Positions 1 to 8,496 of a stretch of 42,460 nucleotides of DNA are shown here, one piece after another (positions within the stretch are counted from its first letter, which is position 1; the number at the start of each line of letters is the position of its first letter). The notes below the pieces were generated by a model. The model had not been told where the DNA came from and did no database searches. It was given only the letters and a program-made list of their open reading frames with translations. Position numbers and translations under genes: made by a program. The stretch comes from Myxacorys almedinensis A (GTDB taxonomy: Bacteria; Cyanobacteriota; Cyanobacteriia; Leptolyngbyales; Leptolyngbyaceae), in assembly GCF_010091945.1 (NCBI RefSeq), contig NZ_WVIE01000033.1, positions 1-42,460 on the forward strand, in the 5' to 3' direction.

Positions 1-111
1 ACACCTGACATTGCTGTTTTTCTCCACACGGCAGAACCCATTCTCTCATTTGTCTCTCCCTTTTTTCAATTTGGTATAAACGGAATTCCTGCATTAACTG
101 ATATCAAACAT

Positions 112-137
112 AAAAAACCTGGAGGCTTCCCCCAGGC
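112..137 (-). terminator. Intrinsic terminator of ndhD
   Basis: Read on the minus strand, a 5-bp GC stem (CCTGG at 136-132 pairing with CCAGG at 122-118, 9-base loop) is followed directly by six T residues (117-112). It lies about 25 bases past the ndhD stop, which fits a rho-independent terminator. The 111 bases to its left show no gene. Confidence 0.75.
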
Positions 138-161
138 TTATGGCAATACTTATTGAGAGAT

Positions 162-1790
162 TTACCTGACCATACCCAAAAGCTCAGGGTTTGCTATGGG
201 CATCTTGGGCGCGATCCCAAAGGGAGGTTGCTCTGCGATCGAAAACTGAGGCTGATCTTTGAAGGTCTGATTTGCCACAACCGGAACTGCATTGCGAGCA
301 TGACTTGCGATCGCAACAGTTTTCACATCATAGGTCTCAGTCGCCAACTTTGGATATAACCCAATCCCGATGATGGGCAGCAGCAGACAAGCCGCGATAA
401 AAAACTCTCTTGGCTTCACATCTAAGACAACAGCTTGCACCACTGCTTTACCCTCTTTGCCATAGAACATATCACGCAGCATGGAGAGCAGGTAAATTGG
501 CGTGATGATCAGCCCCACCGCCGCCAGCAGCACAACTACTCCCTTAAAAGTCGCTGTGTAAGCATCGCTAGTCGTAAAGCCCAAGAAAACTGCCAGTTCA
601 CCCACAAAGCCACTCATTCCGGGCAGGGCTAACGATGCCATCGAACAGATAGTAAACAGAGCAAAGGTTGTCGGCATCTTCTTTGCCAGACCGCCCATAT
701 CGTCCATGTCTAAGGTGTGCGTGCGATCGTAGACAATTCCAGCTAAGAAAAACAGCGCAGGGGCAATCAGCCCATGAGAGAGCATTTGCAGCACTGCGCC
801 ATTCATGCCCAACTCAGTAAACGAGGCAATGCCCAGCAGCACAAAGCCCATATGGGAGATGGAAGAGTATGCCATCCGCCGCTTTAGGTTGCGCTGAGCA
901 AAAGATGCCAACGCTCCATAAATAATATTGACGATACCGAGGATAGCCAGAACTGGCGCGAAGTAGGCATGAGCATGGGGTAACATCTCAATATTCATGC
1001 GGATGAGCGCGTATCCACCCATCTTTAGCAAAACGCCTGCCAAAATCATCGAGACCGGAGCAGAGGCTTCACCATGGGCATCGGGCAACCAGGTGTGAAG
1101 CGGAAAGATCGGTAGTTTGACGCCATAGGCAATCAAAAGACCCGCATAGACCAACAACTCAAACGGTAACGAATACTGTTTTAACCCCAACTCGTGCATG
1201 TTAAAGGTCATGACATCGCCGTAAAACGCCATCGCTAGGGCAGCAACAAGAATAAAGATAGAACCGATCGCGGTATAAAGAATAAATTTAGTCGCTGCGT
1301 AAAGCCGCTTTTGACCACCCCAAATCGAGATGAGGATGTAGACCGGAACCAGTTCAACTTCCCACATGAGAAAGAACTGAATCATGTCTTGAGCGCAAAA
1401 AACGCCAATCTGAGCGGAATACATGACCAGCATCAGAAAATAAAATAATCTGGGCTTTTCCTTAACTTGCCAAGCCGCCAGCATCGATAAGGTAGTGACT
1501 AAGCCCGCCAGAATTACGAGCGGCATTGAAATACCATCGATCGCGACTGACCAGTTTATTCCAACTTGCGGCACCCAAACGTAGCTTTCAGCCAATTGAA
1601 AATCAGAATTTTGGAAATTGTACTGGCTTGAGACAGCATAGACTGAGAGCGCAAAGTCGAGAAGTCCGATGCCCAAGGCGTACCAACGAACGGTTTTGCC
1701 TTGTTTATCGGGCAGAACGGGAATGAAGAGAGATGCCACCAGGGGCAGCAAGATTAGGGTCGTTAGCCAGGGGAAAGAAGTACTCACCAT
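162..1790 (-). CDS. ndhD: NAD(P)H-quinone oxidoreductase chain 4 (NdhD)
   Basis: Proton-pumping, antiporter-like membrane subunit of the NDH-1 complex, which carries out respiration and cyclic electron flow in the thylakoid membrane. The 542-residue protein is almost entirely transmembrane helices. It shows the family signatures [13 protein letters not shown] (the key Glu), [18 protein letters not shown] (about residues 225-242) and [13 protein letters not shown]. Length is normal for cyanobacterial NdhD1/D2; I cannot separate paralogues without an alignment, though the sequence looks NdhD1-like. The ATG at 1790 gives a natural hydrophobic N-terminus. In many cyanobacteria ndhF lies directly upstream, but here the upstream 627 bases are non-coding, so the gene appears monocistronic with its own terminator. 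Confidence 0.96.
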   Translation of the reverse strand: MVSTSFPWLTTLILLPLVASLFIPVLPDKQGKTVRWYALGIGLLDFALSVYAVSSQYNFQNSDFQLAESYVWVPQVGINWSVAIDGISMPLVILAGLVTTLSMLAAWQVKEKPRLFYFLMLVMYSAQIGVFCAQDMIQFFLMWEVELVPVYILISIWGGQKRLYAATKFILYTAIGSIFILVAALAMAFYGDVMTFNMHELGLKQYSLPFELLVYAGLLIAYGVKLPIFPLHTWLPDAHGEASAPVSMILAGVLLKMGGYALIRMNIEMLPHAHAYFAPVLAILGIVNIIYGALASFAQRNLKRRMAYSSISHMGFVLLGIASFTELGMNGAVLQMLSHGLIAPALFFLAGIVYDRTHTLDMDDMGGLAKKMPTTFALFTICSMASLALPGMSGFVGELAVFLGFTTSDAYTATFKGVVVLLAAVGLIITPIYLLSMLRDMFYGKEGKAVVQAVVLDVKPREFFIAACLLLPIIGIGLYPKLATETYDVKTVAIASHARNAVPVVANQTFKDQPQFSIAEQPPFGIAPKMPIANPELLGMVR

Positions 1791-2088
1791 GAGGACAGAA
1801 GCTAGTGTTGTAGAGAGCTAAGAGAAGTCGGTTCGATGTAAAGCACAACTAGACGATCCGCAGGGATGCTGGGTTATCGAAAGAGAAGAAAGGCGGTAGA
1901 GTGCCGTCTCTGACGATCGATAGGGAGCAATGCAGGATTCGCGGGTGAATCGAAGTGTCTCAAGGCGAGGCGGTGACTATCCACAAATCCTACAGTCAAT
2001 AAAACAGGGTTCTATTGGGCGGATTTTGAGAGAGGTCGTTAACCGGATGAGGATTAATACCTAGTGAACCAATCTTACCCTAGTTTGA

Positions 2089-2107
2089 TTAAGTTAAGTA
2101 AACTTAA
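2089..2107. promoter_or_regulatory. Inverted repeat upstream of ndhD
   Basis: TTAAGTT at 2089-2095 and AACTTAA at 2101-2107 are perfect inverted repeats around a 5-base centre in an AT-rich stretch about 300 bases upstream of the ndhD start. It could be an operator for a dimeric regulator; no specific regulator is recognised. Confidence 0.3.
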
Positions 2108-2336
2108 ACGACAAAGTATGACGGTTTTTTGATTGAAACCTTGCTTTTGAATCCAAGAAATTCTTCTATCCATCAAGCAAGTTAGCAATGGCAGCGATCG
2201 TTTCTGGTAAAAGCGACCACTTACAGAATCACTTAACAATCGTTCACATTATAAATGGAAGGTTTCAAATCGCGTGAAAACCTTAACATTTGGCTGAAAA
2301 GCTTGTCAGAGAAGAGGTTCAACATTTCACAACACA

Positions 2337-2369
2337 TACAAAATTGGGGATGCAAACTTTACACCCCCA
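2337..2369 (-). terminator. Terminator-like hairpin after the GT2 gene
   Basis: On the minus strand TGGGGGTG (2369-2362) pairs with CATCCCCA (2352-2345) over all eight positions, counting one G-U pair, with a 9-base loop. A T-containing run (ATTTTGT) follows. It lies about 50 bases beyond the stop of the GT2 gene at 2418. Confidence 0.6.
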
Positions 2370-2417
2370 GCTTTTCTCTATTTATTACTAATTGTTACTA
2401 AATGCTGACCTGAGAAG

Positions 2418-3353
2418 TCACGATCGCTTTGCCGCAGAAGCCATCACTAAGCCTTGAAACGCCTTGCTCAGGTATCCGATCTGACCGTAGCTGTAGACCA
2501 AATTCTCGAAGCGCTGAGACGGATTAGCAGCAAACTTTAGCGACTTATATAATCCTCGAATCAACCGCTCACTCCCGCGGCGAAATTGACCGATTCCTGC
2601 TTCTCCAGCAATCTGCTCCCGATAACACTCGCTAATACCTTGCCACCACCCGCGATCGAGAAACCAGCGCGGCTTCACCCGTTCTGGAGCGACATGATGG
2701 GCAACCAAAGCCTCTGGTAGATACGCCACTTGCCAGCCAGACGCTAGGGCAAGATGGGTCATGTGGAGTTCTTCATTAGACAGCAAGTTTTTGCCCACCC
2801 GTCCTAGTTGGGGATCAAATCCGCCAATCTGTTCTAGAAAATCTCTGCGAATAGAATAATTTAGTCCTCGGGGGGTGAGTCCGGGTTGGGTGATGAACAC
2901 AGGAGAATTGCCTAAATCGTAGGCTCCAAGATTTCCGGCAAGTCCTTCTGAGAGCCAGGGCGGAGCGCTCATTCCATCCACCCAAAGGAGCGTTACTTTC
3001 CCGCCTGCGATCGCCAATTTTTCATTTTCTACGTAGGCATCATGCAGACGGCTCAACCAGGGGCGGCTCGCGATCGCATCATCATCTAAATACGCCAAAA
3101 TCTCACCTTGAGCCGCTTTTGCCCCCGTATTTCTCGCGATCGACAAGCCGGTGATGGCTTCATAAACATAGCTGACGCGAGAGTCACTGAGCCGAGATTC
3201 CACGACGTCGCGGGTGCGATCGGTGGAGGCGTTGTCCACCACAATGATCTCAAAGCTTGAAAAATCTTGCTGGAGCAGGCTATCGATCGCGAGTCCGAGA
3301 TAGCGATCGCGATTGTGGGTGCAAATGATGGCGGAAATCTTGGGTTGAGGCAT
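2418..3353 (-). CDS. Family 2 glycosyltransferase
   Basis: Cytoplasmic or membrane-associated transferase with a GT-A fold, likely acting on an exopolysaccharide or another glycoconjugate; acceptor unknown. The N-terminus has the GT2 start ISAIICTHNRDRYLGLAIDS, then IIVVDNASTDRT (nucleotide-sugar binding) and the metal-binding DDD motif in ILAYLDDDAIA (about residues 86-96). The GGFDPQLGR segment near residue 200 is the usual acceptor-side motif. At 311 residues it is a single catalytic domain with no obvious membrane anchor. It stands alone between ndhD and an uncharacterised gene, with a hairpin downstream, so context gives no pathway. Family assignment is firm, substrate is not. Confidence 0.9.
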   Translation of the reverse strand: MPQPKISAIICTHNRDRYLGLAIDSLLQQDFSSFEIIVVDNASTDRTRDVVESRLSDSRVSYVYEAITGLSIARNTGAKAAQGEILAYLDDDAIASRPWLSRLHDAYVENEKLAIAGGKVTLLWVDGMSAPPWLSEGLAGNLGAYDLGNSPVFITQPGLTPRGLNYSIRRDFLEQIGGFDPQLGRVGKNLLSNEELHMTHLALASGWQVAYLPEALVAHHVAPERVKPRWFLDRGWWQGISECYREQIAGEAGIGQFRRGSERLIRGLYKSLKFAANPSQRFENLVYSYGQIGYLSKAFQGLVMASAAKRS

Positions 3354-3425
3354 AGGGTTGAAGCAGAACTGAATCCCGATCTTTACAGGACAGAGTACCC
3401 AAGCCTCGCTAGATTCATGCGCCGC

Positions 3426-4223
3426 CTACGCTTCTCTGAGTTGACTGTGCAGCCCTACCAACGTCTCAGATAGCTGATTGAGGCGGTTTTCCAACTCTTG
3501 CTTGCGCGCAAGCAACTGACGGAGTTTTTGGTGACGTGCGATCGCAAGGCTAACGCTGGGAACTTGCTCTGAAGGACAGGGCGTTGACCACACCTGCCCA
3601 TCGGCATTTAAGCCACACAAAAAATATCCGGACTTAGGAACTTGGGGCGTTGCCTTGGCATCGGGGGTCGCACAGATTTCTTCGACATAATTCATCAAGC
3701 GATCGGGTTCGGCATGGCGCAACACTGCCGGATTTGCATCTGGATCAGGGGCATGAGACTCTAGCCAGCCGTCTACGATTGGGCCTTCTGCATACAAATC
3801 CTGCATATCGCGCAACACTTGGGCAAGCTCAGTTTGCCACCCTTCAGTAATGGTCAGCAAGTCTTTCAGCAAACTAGAGGCAAGAGCAGGATTAGCGCTA
3901 TTGCGATGGCTTGTAAAACTCGGTAGTTTGAACTTTGGCAGATGGAGGCTCTCTTTAGATTCTGATGCCAATTGACCCGGCACAACGATCGCCTCCGTTT
4001 CGAGCGGTGACACCTTGCGATCGCGAGGTGGGATGGCGTCAGGCTGATCGACAGAGGGCACTGATACGGCTGGTTTAGAAGCTTTTGCCTGAACTTCAAA
4101 AGAGACTGGAGGAGCCGAAACAGGTTCGCTAGATGGGGGCATCCGCGAGACAGTCGCTAAAGCCGATGATTTCTGGCTAAGCTGATTTAAGGTGGCTTCA
4201 ATTCGTCTTAGATCTCTTTTCAT
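3426..4223 (-). CDS. Uncharacterised protein, coiled-coil C-terminus
   Basis: I do not recognise a named family. The 265-residue product has three parts: a short helical N-terminus, a Pro/Ser/Val/Ala-rich stretch at about 25-105 that looks disordered, and a structured C-terminal half. That half includes a WLESHAPDPDANP segment, a SGYFLCGLNADGQVWSTPCP segment around residue 200 and a final helix (about 222-262) rich in Leu, Gln and Arg, likely a coiled coil. No signal peptide or membrane helix is visible. The frame is open with codon use like its neighbours and opposite frames contain only short ORFs. It is divergent from cobU with about 140 bases between the starts, so that gap should hold both promoters. 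Confidence 0.75.
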   Translation of the reverse strand: MKRDLRRIEATLNQLSQKSSALATVSRMPPSSEPVSAPPVSFEVQAKASKPAVSVPSVDQPDAIPPRDRKVSPLETEAIVVPGQLASESKESLHLPKFKLPSFTSHRNSANPALASSLLKDLLTITEGWQTELAQVLRDMQDLYAEGPIVDGWLESHAPDPDANPAVLRHAEPDRLMNYVEEICATPDAKATPQVPKSGYFLCGLNADGQVWSTPCPSEQVPSVSLAIARHQKLRQLLARKQELENRLNQLSETLVGLHSQLREA

Positions 4224-4363
4224 GATGACTGCTTAGTCTCCTCTCAAAGGGGCAACTGCTAAGAAATGCTATATATTGTGTCAAAATGGACGGCTCAAAT
4301 CAAGATGTAGCGTTTATTGTAGCGGCAAAATCGACTTTAGAAACCTCTGGTAGAGATTTTACA

Positions 4364-4960
4364 ATGCCTGAGCAAAGAAATTCTGACAATCGCATCATTT
4401 TAGTAACCGGAGCGACCAAATCGGGCAAGAGTGAATGGGCAGAACATCTTGCAACCCAGGCTGAGCAAAACGCCGAGAAAGCCAACGTCCAAAAATCAGT
4501 GATTTACGTGGCAACTGCCCGCCCACAACTCGACGATCGCGAGTGGCAAGCTCGGCTCGATCTCCACCGTCAACGCCGCCCCCACCACTGGAAAACCTGG
4601 GCTGTCGAGAGCGATCTCCCGTCAATATTTCTAGGGGCTACCGAAACAGACTGCCTGCTGATCGACTCGTTGGGGACGTGGTTAGCCAATGTCTTAGAGC
4701 AAGATGATGAAATGTGGCAGCACAACCTAAAGACTTTCCTACAAAACCTCAGAAATGCGAAAAGTGATGTGATTCTGGTGGCAGAAGAGACAGGCTGGGG
4801 AGTTGTGCCTGCCTACCCGCTCGGTAGACTGTTTCGCGATCGCTTGGGGCATTTAATCCGATGTGTAGGCACGATCGCAGACACGGTGTATCTGGTCACA
4901 GGAGGGCACGTTCTGAACCTAAGTCAACTCGGTTTTCCTCTCGATCAGCACCTTTCTTAA
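4364..4960 (+). CDS. cobU: Adenosylcobinamide kinase / adenosylcobinamide-phosphate guanylyltransferase
   Basis: Bifunctional cytoplasmic enzyme of late cobalamin (or pseudocobalamin) assembly: it phosphorylates adenosylcobinamide and then adds GMP to give adenosylcobinamide-GDP. With the start at 4364 the protein is 198 residues, normal for CobU/CobP. A P-loop (GATKSGKS, residues 16-23) lies near the N-terminus, followed by LHRQRRPHHWKT, which carries the candidate guanylylated His. The conserved LLIDSLGTWLAN and VAEETGWGVVPAYPLGRLFRD segments complete the family pattern. A longer frame opens at 4286, but the extra 26 residues do not resemble the family and 4364 sits just ahead of the P-loop strand. 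No cobalamin riboswitch is visible upstream and no other cobalamin gene is nearby. Confidence 0.93.
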   Translation: MPEQRNSDNRIILVTGATKSGKSEWAEHLATQAEQNAEKANVQKSVIYVATARPQLDDREWQARLDLHRQRRPHHWKTWAVESDLPSIFLGATETDCLLIDSLGTWLANVLEQDDEMWQHNLKTFLQNLRNAKSDVILVAEETGWGVVPAYPLGRLFRDRLGHLIRCVGTIADTVYLVTGGHVLNLSQLGFPLDQHLS

Positions 4961-5403
4961 GGCTGATACTTTGCTATCAGATATCCAAAATAAGGTTGCA
5001 GAATGTGACTGGAGACTGATAATTTTTGTAGAAGGAAGCTGTTAACTATAGTTAACTATAAATGCAGAGACTAGTAGGGAAAATGAGATCAAAAACAGAA
5101 CGTGTAAAAAGCTGTTAGCAAGAATTTCTCTAGGTATTACTCCCGATTGCAGCATTCTGAGGTGCGATACCATAGGTCAGGAGGTTACCGATGGAATATT
5201 CAAATCCGATATTCCTCACTAAGTTTTCACGAAGCGATTTTTGCTCATAAAGCATTGTTTCAAAAGTTACAAAAGCCTGAACGATGGCTGTGTTTTGGTT
5301 CGATAAATGCCTTACACCCATCAGCCATTTCCACGCTAAATCTAGGTATCTAAATCTAGGTATTTTGTTTATTTTGTAGAGCCGTTTACGCCTTTAATTA
5401 ACT
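4961..5403. other. Non-coding spacer with GTTAACTATA direct repeat
   Basis: 443 bases between two plus-strand genes, with no convincing coding sequence; short ORFs on both strands here resemble nothing. It contains a small hairpin just after cobU (CTGATA 4963-4968 / TATCAG 4975-4980), a 10-bp tandem repeat at 5041-5060 and a repeated TCTAGGTAT near 5340-5363. Confidence 0.6.
5041..5060. repeat. 10-bp tandem duplication forming a 14-bp palindrome
   Basis: GTTAACTATA occurs twice in tandem, exactly. The junction creates a perfect 14-bp palindrome, TATAGTTAACTATA (5047-5060), which could act as an operator or be a slippage product. No bound regulator can be named. Confidence 0.7.
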
Positions 5404-5820
5404 ATGGCATCTGAGCAACACGTCAAGCAGTATCTTGCCTACTGGGTTCAGTTAGGTAAGAGGGTTATAGTTCACAATGGTCAGAAGGCAATTCTGCCTA
5501 AAACGATCATCGCAGGCGATCGCTACAGCCAAGAATTTGAAGATTTATGGAACTTTACTCGCTCCTCAGCATCAGGTGACTGCTACATAGAAGGGACAGA
5601 GCAAACCTTTAGCGAACTTTTGAGACCAGATTGGGAAATTAATCCCTGTTCTCGTTGCGCGATGCCCGTTCCTACCCGAACGATTGGGTTGCCGCCCGAA
5701 AGCTGCCCCTGCTTTGATCTCCCCCATTGGCCCAACACCGAGATGCCCCAGCCCAGAGAGCCAGTTAGTTCGCAAGCCTCGTTATCAAACATCCGCGATC
5801 GCTTACGGTCTCATTCCTAA
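5404..5820 (+). CDS. Conserved hypothetical protein with cysteine motifs
   Basis: 138-residue soluble protein, family function unknown. The N-terminal half (about 1-75) is a compact mixed alpha/beta sequence. From residue 81 comes a Cys/Pro-rich stretch, NPCSRCAMPVP followed by ESCPCFDLPHWPN, giving four cysteines in C-x2-C and C-x-C spacing that could bind a metal. I recall similar CSRCAMP / CPC..DLP..PN patterns in other cyanobacterial hypotheticals, which supports a real gene, but I cannot verify this here. The C-terminus is Ser/Pro-rich. A GTA-N8-TAC sequence lies only 15 bases before the ATG, too close to drive an activated promoter for this gene. Confidence 0.75.
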   Translation: MASEQHVKQYLAYWVQLGKRVIVHNGQKAILPKTIIAGDRYSQEFEDLWNFTRSSASGDCYIEGTEQTFSELLRPDWEINPCSRCAMPVPTRTIGLPPESCPCFDLPHWPNTEMPQPREPVSSQASLSNIRDRLRSHS

Positions 5821-5838
5821 ACTCTCATTTCTCAACTC

Positions 5839-6795
5839 TCAAGTCATCGCAGACAGGGTTGAAGCCAGTCGCCTAGGAACTTCATAAGTCCAAAAGTCTT
5901 TCGCCAAGTAGGTATTGGGGAAGATAGCGCGGGCTTCATCAAGCAGATGATGCAGTTCTACCGGGTTTCCGGGGGCATAGCGGGGGCTAAAGTGAGTCAG
6001 GATCAGCGATTTGACCTGCGCTGCCAACGCGACTTGGGCTGCCATGGTAGAGGTTGAGTGGAGCCGTTGAAAGGCCATCTCTGCTTCTTGATGGGCAAAC
6101 GTTGCTTCGTGAATCAAGACATCAGCATCGTGGGCAAGCTCTACCGCCGCCTCACAGTACACCGTATCCGTGCAATAAATCACTTTTCGCCCCATTTCGG
6201 TAGAGCCACACAGGTCTTTGCCATTGATCGTGCGTCCGTCGGCAAGGGTGACGCGATCGCCGCGCTTTAGCTGACCGTAAACCGGACCTGACGGAATCCC
6301 CAATTCTTTTGCTTTCTCTACATCAAAATGCCCTGCCCGGTCTTTTTCCTCGACCCGATAGCCAAATGCAGGCACGCGATGCTTCAGCGGCAGGCACTTC
6401 ACCGTAAATTCTGCATCCTCAAACACGGTTCCAGGCTGCACCGTGTGAACCCGGATCGGATAGGCAAAGCGGGTTTGAGAGTAGCGTCTAGATGCCTTGA
6501 GATACTCATCTAAATCTGGCGGTCCATAAATATCGACTTCTTCAACATTGCCAGCGAGACCACAACTGGCCAATAGCCCCATTAAGCCGAAGATGTGATC
6601 GCCGTGCATGTGCGTCACAAAAATGCGGCGAATTTGGCTCATCCGTAAGTCACTGCGAAGCAGTTGATGCTGCGTACCTTCGCCACAGTCAAATAGCCAA
6701 ATTTCGGCTCGTTGAGGCAGCCTTAGCGCCACACTCGACACATTGCGTGATCGCGTTGGCACCCCTGAGCTTGTGCCCAAAAATGTAATTTGCAA
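5839..6795 (-). CDS. rnz: Ribonuclease Z (tRNA 3' processing), TTG start
   Basis: Zinc-dependent endonuclease that trims the 3' trailer of tRNA precursors to expose the CCA attachment end. The 318-residue metallo-beta-lactamase-fold protein has the hallmark [10 protein letters not shown] (H62, H64, D66, H67), the N-terminal [15 protein letters not shown] of short-form RNase [16 protein letters not shown] and the late HEATFAH and LTHFSPRY metal ligands. The family normally starts exactly at MQITFLG, which here corresponds to a TTG codon at 6795. An extended Shine-Dalgarno match (AAGGTGATC) ends five bases upstream, so initiation at TTG is credible; an in-frame TGA a few codons upstream rules out much extension. 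The gene is divergent from the SpoIID-domain gene. Confidence 0.95.
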   Translation of the reverse strand: MQITFLGTSSGVPTRSRNVSSVALRLPQRAEIWLFDCGEGTQHQLLRSDLRMSQIRRIFVTHMHGDHIFGLMGLLASCGLAGNVEEVDIYGPPDLDEYLKASRRYSQTRFAYPIRVHTVQPGTVFEDAEFTVKCLPLKHRVPAFGYRVEEKDRAGHFDVEKAKELGIPSGPVYGQLKRGDRVTLADGRTINGKDLCGSTEMGRKVIYCTDTVYCEAAVELAHDADVLIHEATFAHQEAEMAFQRLHSTSTMAAQVALAAQVKSLILTHFSPRYAPGNPVELHHLLDEARAIFPNTYLAKDFWTYEVPRRLASTLSAMT

Positions 6796-7162
6796 GTTCA
6801 GATCACCTTGTCAGTTCACACTCTTTTCATGGTGACACAGGAACCTTCTCTTCGGAGCCTCGGTCAAGGCAATCGATTGGCAAGGCGCACCGTTAGTTCT
6901 ACCGAAGTTAAGGTGGCATGACCCAAATCCCAGGGGAGCAAATCTACGGATCAGTCAGTTGAAGACTGTAAATTTCTGATGAATACAGACCCCCAAACGC
7001 CCACTGATGCTTTATAAAAGCAAAACTAATGCTAGCTTCTTTAAAGAATTCGCCTATATTAAGCGAGGTTAGCAAGTCGGTGTTTAGTGGCAACTTAACC
7101 CAGATAGCGATCGTTAAAAGCAGCGATCTGTACGTAATTACCCTGTAAGGACTGTTCAGAAG
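6796..7162. other. Divergent promoter region, rnz / SpoIID-domain gene
   Basis: 367 bases without a gene, between divergent starts. It shows an inverted repeat TGCTTT-ATA-AAAGCA (7008-7022) and a TATATT sequence near 7054 that could be a -10 element for the plus-strand gene. No transcription start can be fixed from sequence alone. Confidence 0.5.
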
Positions 7163-8362
7163 ATGAAATGTCGTTTGCTCTTCCCCCTACACTCAAGCTT
7201 CAAGCTCACAACCCAAAAGGTTTGGCTGGCAGCGTTTATTTGGCTAGCCGCGATCGCGCCGACCTTTGCTCGCACGGCTGACTCTGTCGTATTGCGAATC
7301 GCAATTCAGCAGAATGCTTCCCAGGTTAATGTGGGAAGTTCGGTTGATGCACGGGTGGTGGATGGCTCAGGTCAAGCCCTCGGCAAAATCCAGGGAATGA
7401 ACGGATTTGCAGCACAGGCACGAAACGGTGGAGTTGCCCTCGATCGCTGGCAAGCAAGCACCCTCCGAATTGAGCCAGAAGACCCCAATGGCGTCGTGTG
7501 GATTGGCGATCGCTGGTATCGCGGCAGTGTGGCGATCGTCCCGACCGGAAAAGGATTGACAGCGATTAACTACGTTGACCTGGAACATTACCTGTTCAGC
7601 GTTTTGGGGAGCGAGATGAATGGCAGTTGGCCTCAAGAGGCGCTGAAAGCTCAGGCAGTAGCGGCTCGTAGCTATGCCCTGTATGAGCGAGAAAATTCTA
7701 GAAGCCCATTGTTTGATCTCGGCAATACGACGGGGTGGCAAGTCTACGGCGGGGTGCAAACTGAATCGGGAGGGACTCAAAGCGCCGTCGCCGCCACCGC
7801 CGGACAAGTGTTGACCAGCAACAACCGAGTGATCAATGCGGTGTTTCACTCGTCGGCGGGGGGCTGTACTGACAGATCCGAGGAGGTTTGGGTGCAGGCA
7901 TTGCCGTATTTACGCGGAACGAAGAATCAATTTGATGAAGGATCGCCGGTTAACGTATGGTCTAAATCGGTCAGCGCCAGCCAACTCAGCAGTTTTGGCG
8001 TTGGCAATGTCCGTAGCATTGTGCCGACCAAGAAAACCTCGAACTGCGGACGCATCAAAGAACTTGAAATCGTGGGTGAAGGCGGTCGCCGGGTGCGGGT
8101 GAGCGGAGATACATTCCGCGATCGCTTGGGGCTAAGAAGCACCTATCTTACCCAAATCACGCCGCAAGGGGTGGCAAACTCAACCAAGGGCAACACCAAA
8201 TCAACCGCGACCGGATTTTTGATTAATGGGCGCGGCTTTGGGCACGGGTTGGGCATGAGCCAATGGGGAGCCTACAATATGGCGCGTCAGAATTTGAGCT
8301 ATGGGCAAATTTTGGGTCAATATTACCAAAGCACAGCGCTTTCTACGATCGAGGTGAAGTAG
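7163..8362 (+). CDS. Secreted SpoIID/LytB-domain protein
   Basis: Exported protein of the SpoIID/LytB family; SpoIID itself is a lytic transglycosylase acting on denuded glycan strands of peptidoglycan, and cyanobacterial members are mostly uncharacterised. Residues 1-40 form a signal peptide (basic start, hydrophobic WLAAFIWLAAIAP core, likely cleavage near TFA-RTA). An N-terminal beta-rich domain follows. The catalytic-type domain begins near INYVDLEHYLFSVLGSEMNGSWPQEALKAQAVAARSYAL (about residues 136-174; the Glu in GSEM is the family's conserved acid) and includes VFHSSAGGCTD. The C-terminal RGFGHGLGMSQWGA motif is typical. At 399 residues it is a full-length member. It likely takes part in envelope remodelling in the periplasm. 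Confidence 0.93.
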   Translation: MKCRLLFPLHSSFKLTTQKVWLAAFIWLAAIAPTFARTADSVVLRIAIQQNASQVNVGSSVDARVVDGSGQALGKIQGMNGFAAQARNGGVALDRWQASTLRIEPEDPNGVVWIGDRWYRGSVAIVPTGKGLTAINYVDLEHYLFSVLGSEMNGSWPQEALKAQAVAARSYALYERENSRSPLFDLGNTTGWQVYGGVQTESGGTQSAVAATAGQVLTSNNRVINAVFHSSAGGCTDRSEEVWVQALPYLRGTKNQFDEGSPVNVWSKSVSASQLSSFGVGNVRSIVPTKKTSNCGRIKELEIVGEGGRRVRVSGDTFRDRLGLRSTYLTQITPQGVANSTKGNTKSTATGFLINGRGFGHGLGMSQWGAYNMARQNLSYGQILGQYYQSTALSTIEVK

Positions 8363-8396
8363 CGAGTTAAACCTAAGCGGCTGAGCGTTGCCCTCA

Positions 8397-8415
8397 CCCT
8401 AGCCCTTTCCTAGGG
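8397..8415. terminator. Hairpin between convergent genes
   Basis: CCCTAG (8397-8402) pairs with CTAGGG (8410-8415) across a 7-base loop, 35 bases past the SpoIID-domain stop. There is no U-run on either strand, so termination is uncertain. The surrounding CCCTCACCCTAGCCC text resembles low-complexity repeats scattered in many cyanobacterial genomes. Confidence 0.4.
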
Positions 8416-8496
8416 AGAAGGAGCAAGACTCTGATTCCTTTCTTCCTAAAGAGAAGGGGATGTGGAGTCTTCAGTTTAGAGCCGCTCCTACCTGAT

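Larger units (their letters stand above)
1791..2417. other. Non-coding spacer, ndhD upstream region
   Basis: No convincing ORF in 627 bases. It must hold the ndhD promoter. Two structures stand out: a perfect 7-bp inverted repeat at 2089-2107 (TTAAGTT-N5-AACTTAA) and a terminator-like hairpin at 2345-2369 serving the glycosyltransferase gene to its right. The left part (about 1850-2000) is richer in G+C than the right part. Confidence 0.6.

Noticed and set aside
66-76. CAATTTGGTAT near the left edge, like the end of the MITE-like element
   Set aside because: The bases to its left do not match the element, so it is an isolated short match; a partial copy cannot be shown.
4224-4363. Cobalamin riboswitch ahead of cobU
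   Set aside because: No B12-box-like sequence or space for the full aptamer in this 140-base gap.
5130-5353. Overlapping 60-70-codon ORFs on both strands in the cobU downstream spacer
   Set aside because: No ribosome sites, no recognisable motif, and mutually exclusive frames.
5376-5389. GTA-N8-TAC (NtcA-like) just before the gene at 5404
   Set aside because: It lies only 15 bases before the ATG, leaving no room for a -10 box, and one such match per about 4 kb is expected by chance. A repressor role is possible but unsupported.
7367-7849. 160-codon ORF antisense to the SpoIID-domain gene
   Set aside because: It is a shadow of a well-supported gene, with His/Arg/Ser-rich composition typical of antisense frames in this GC range.
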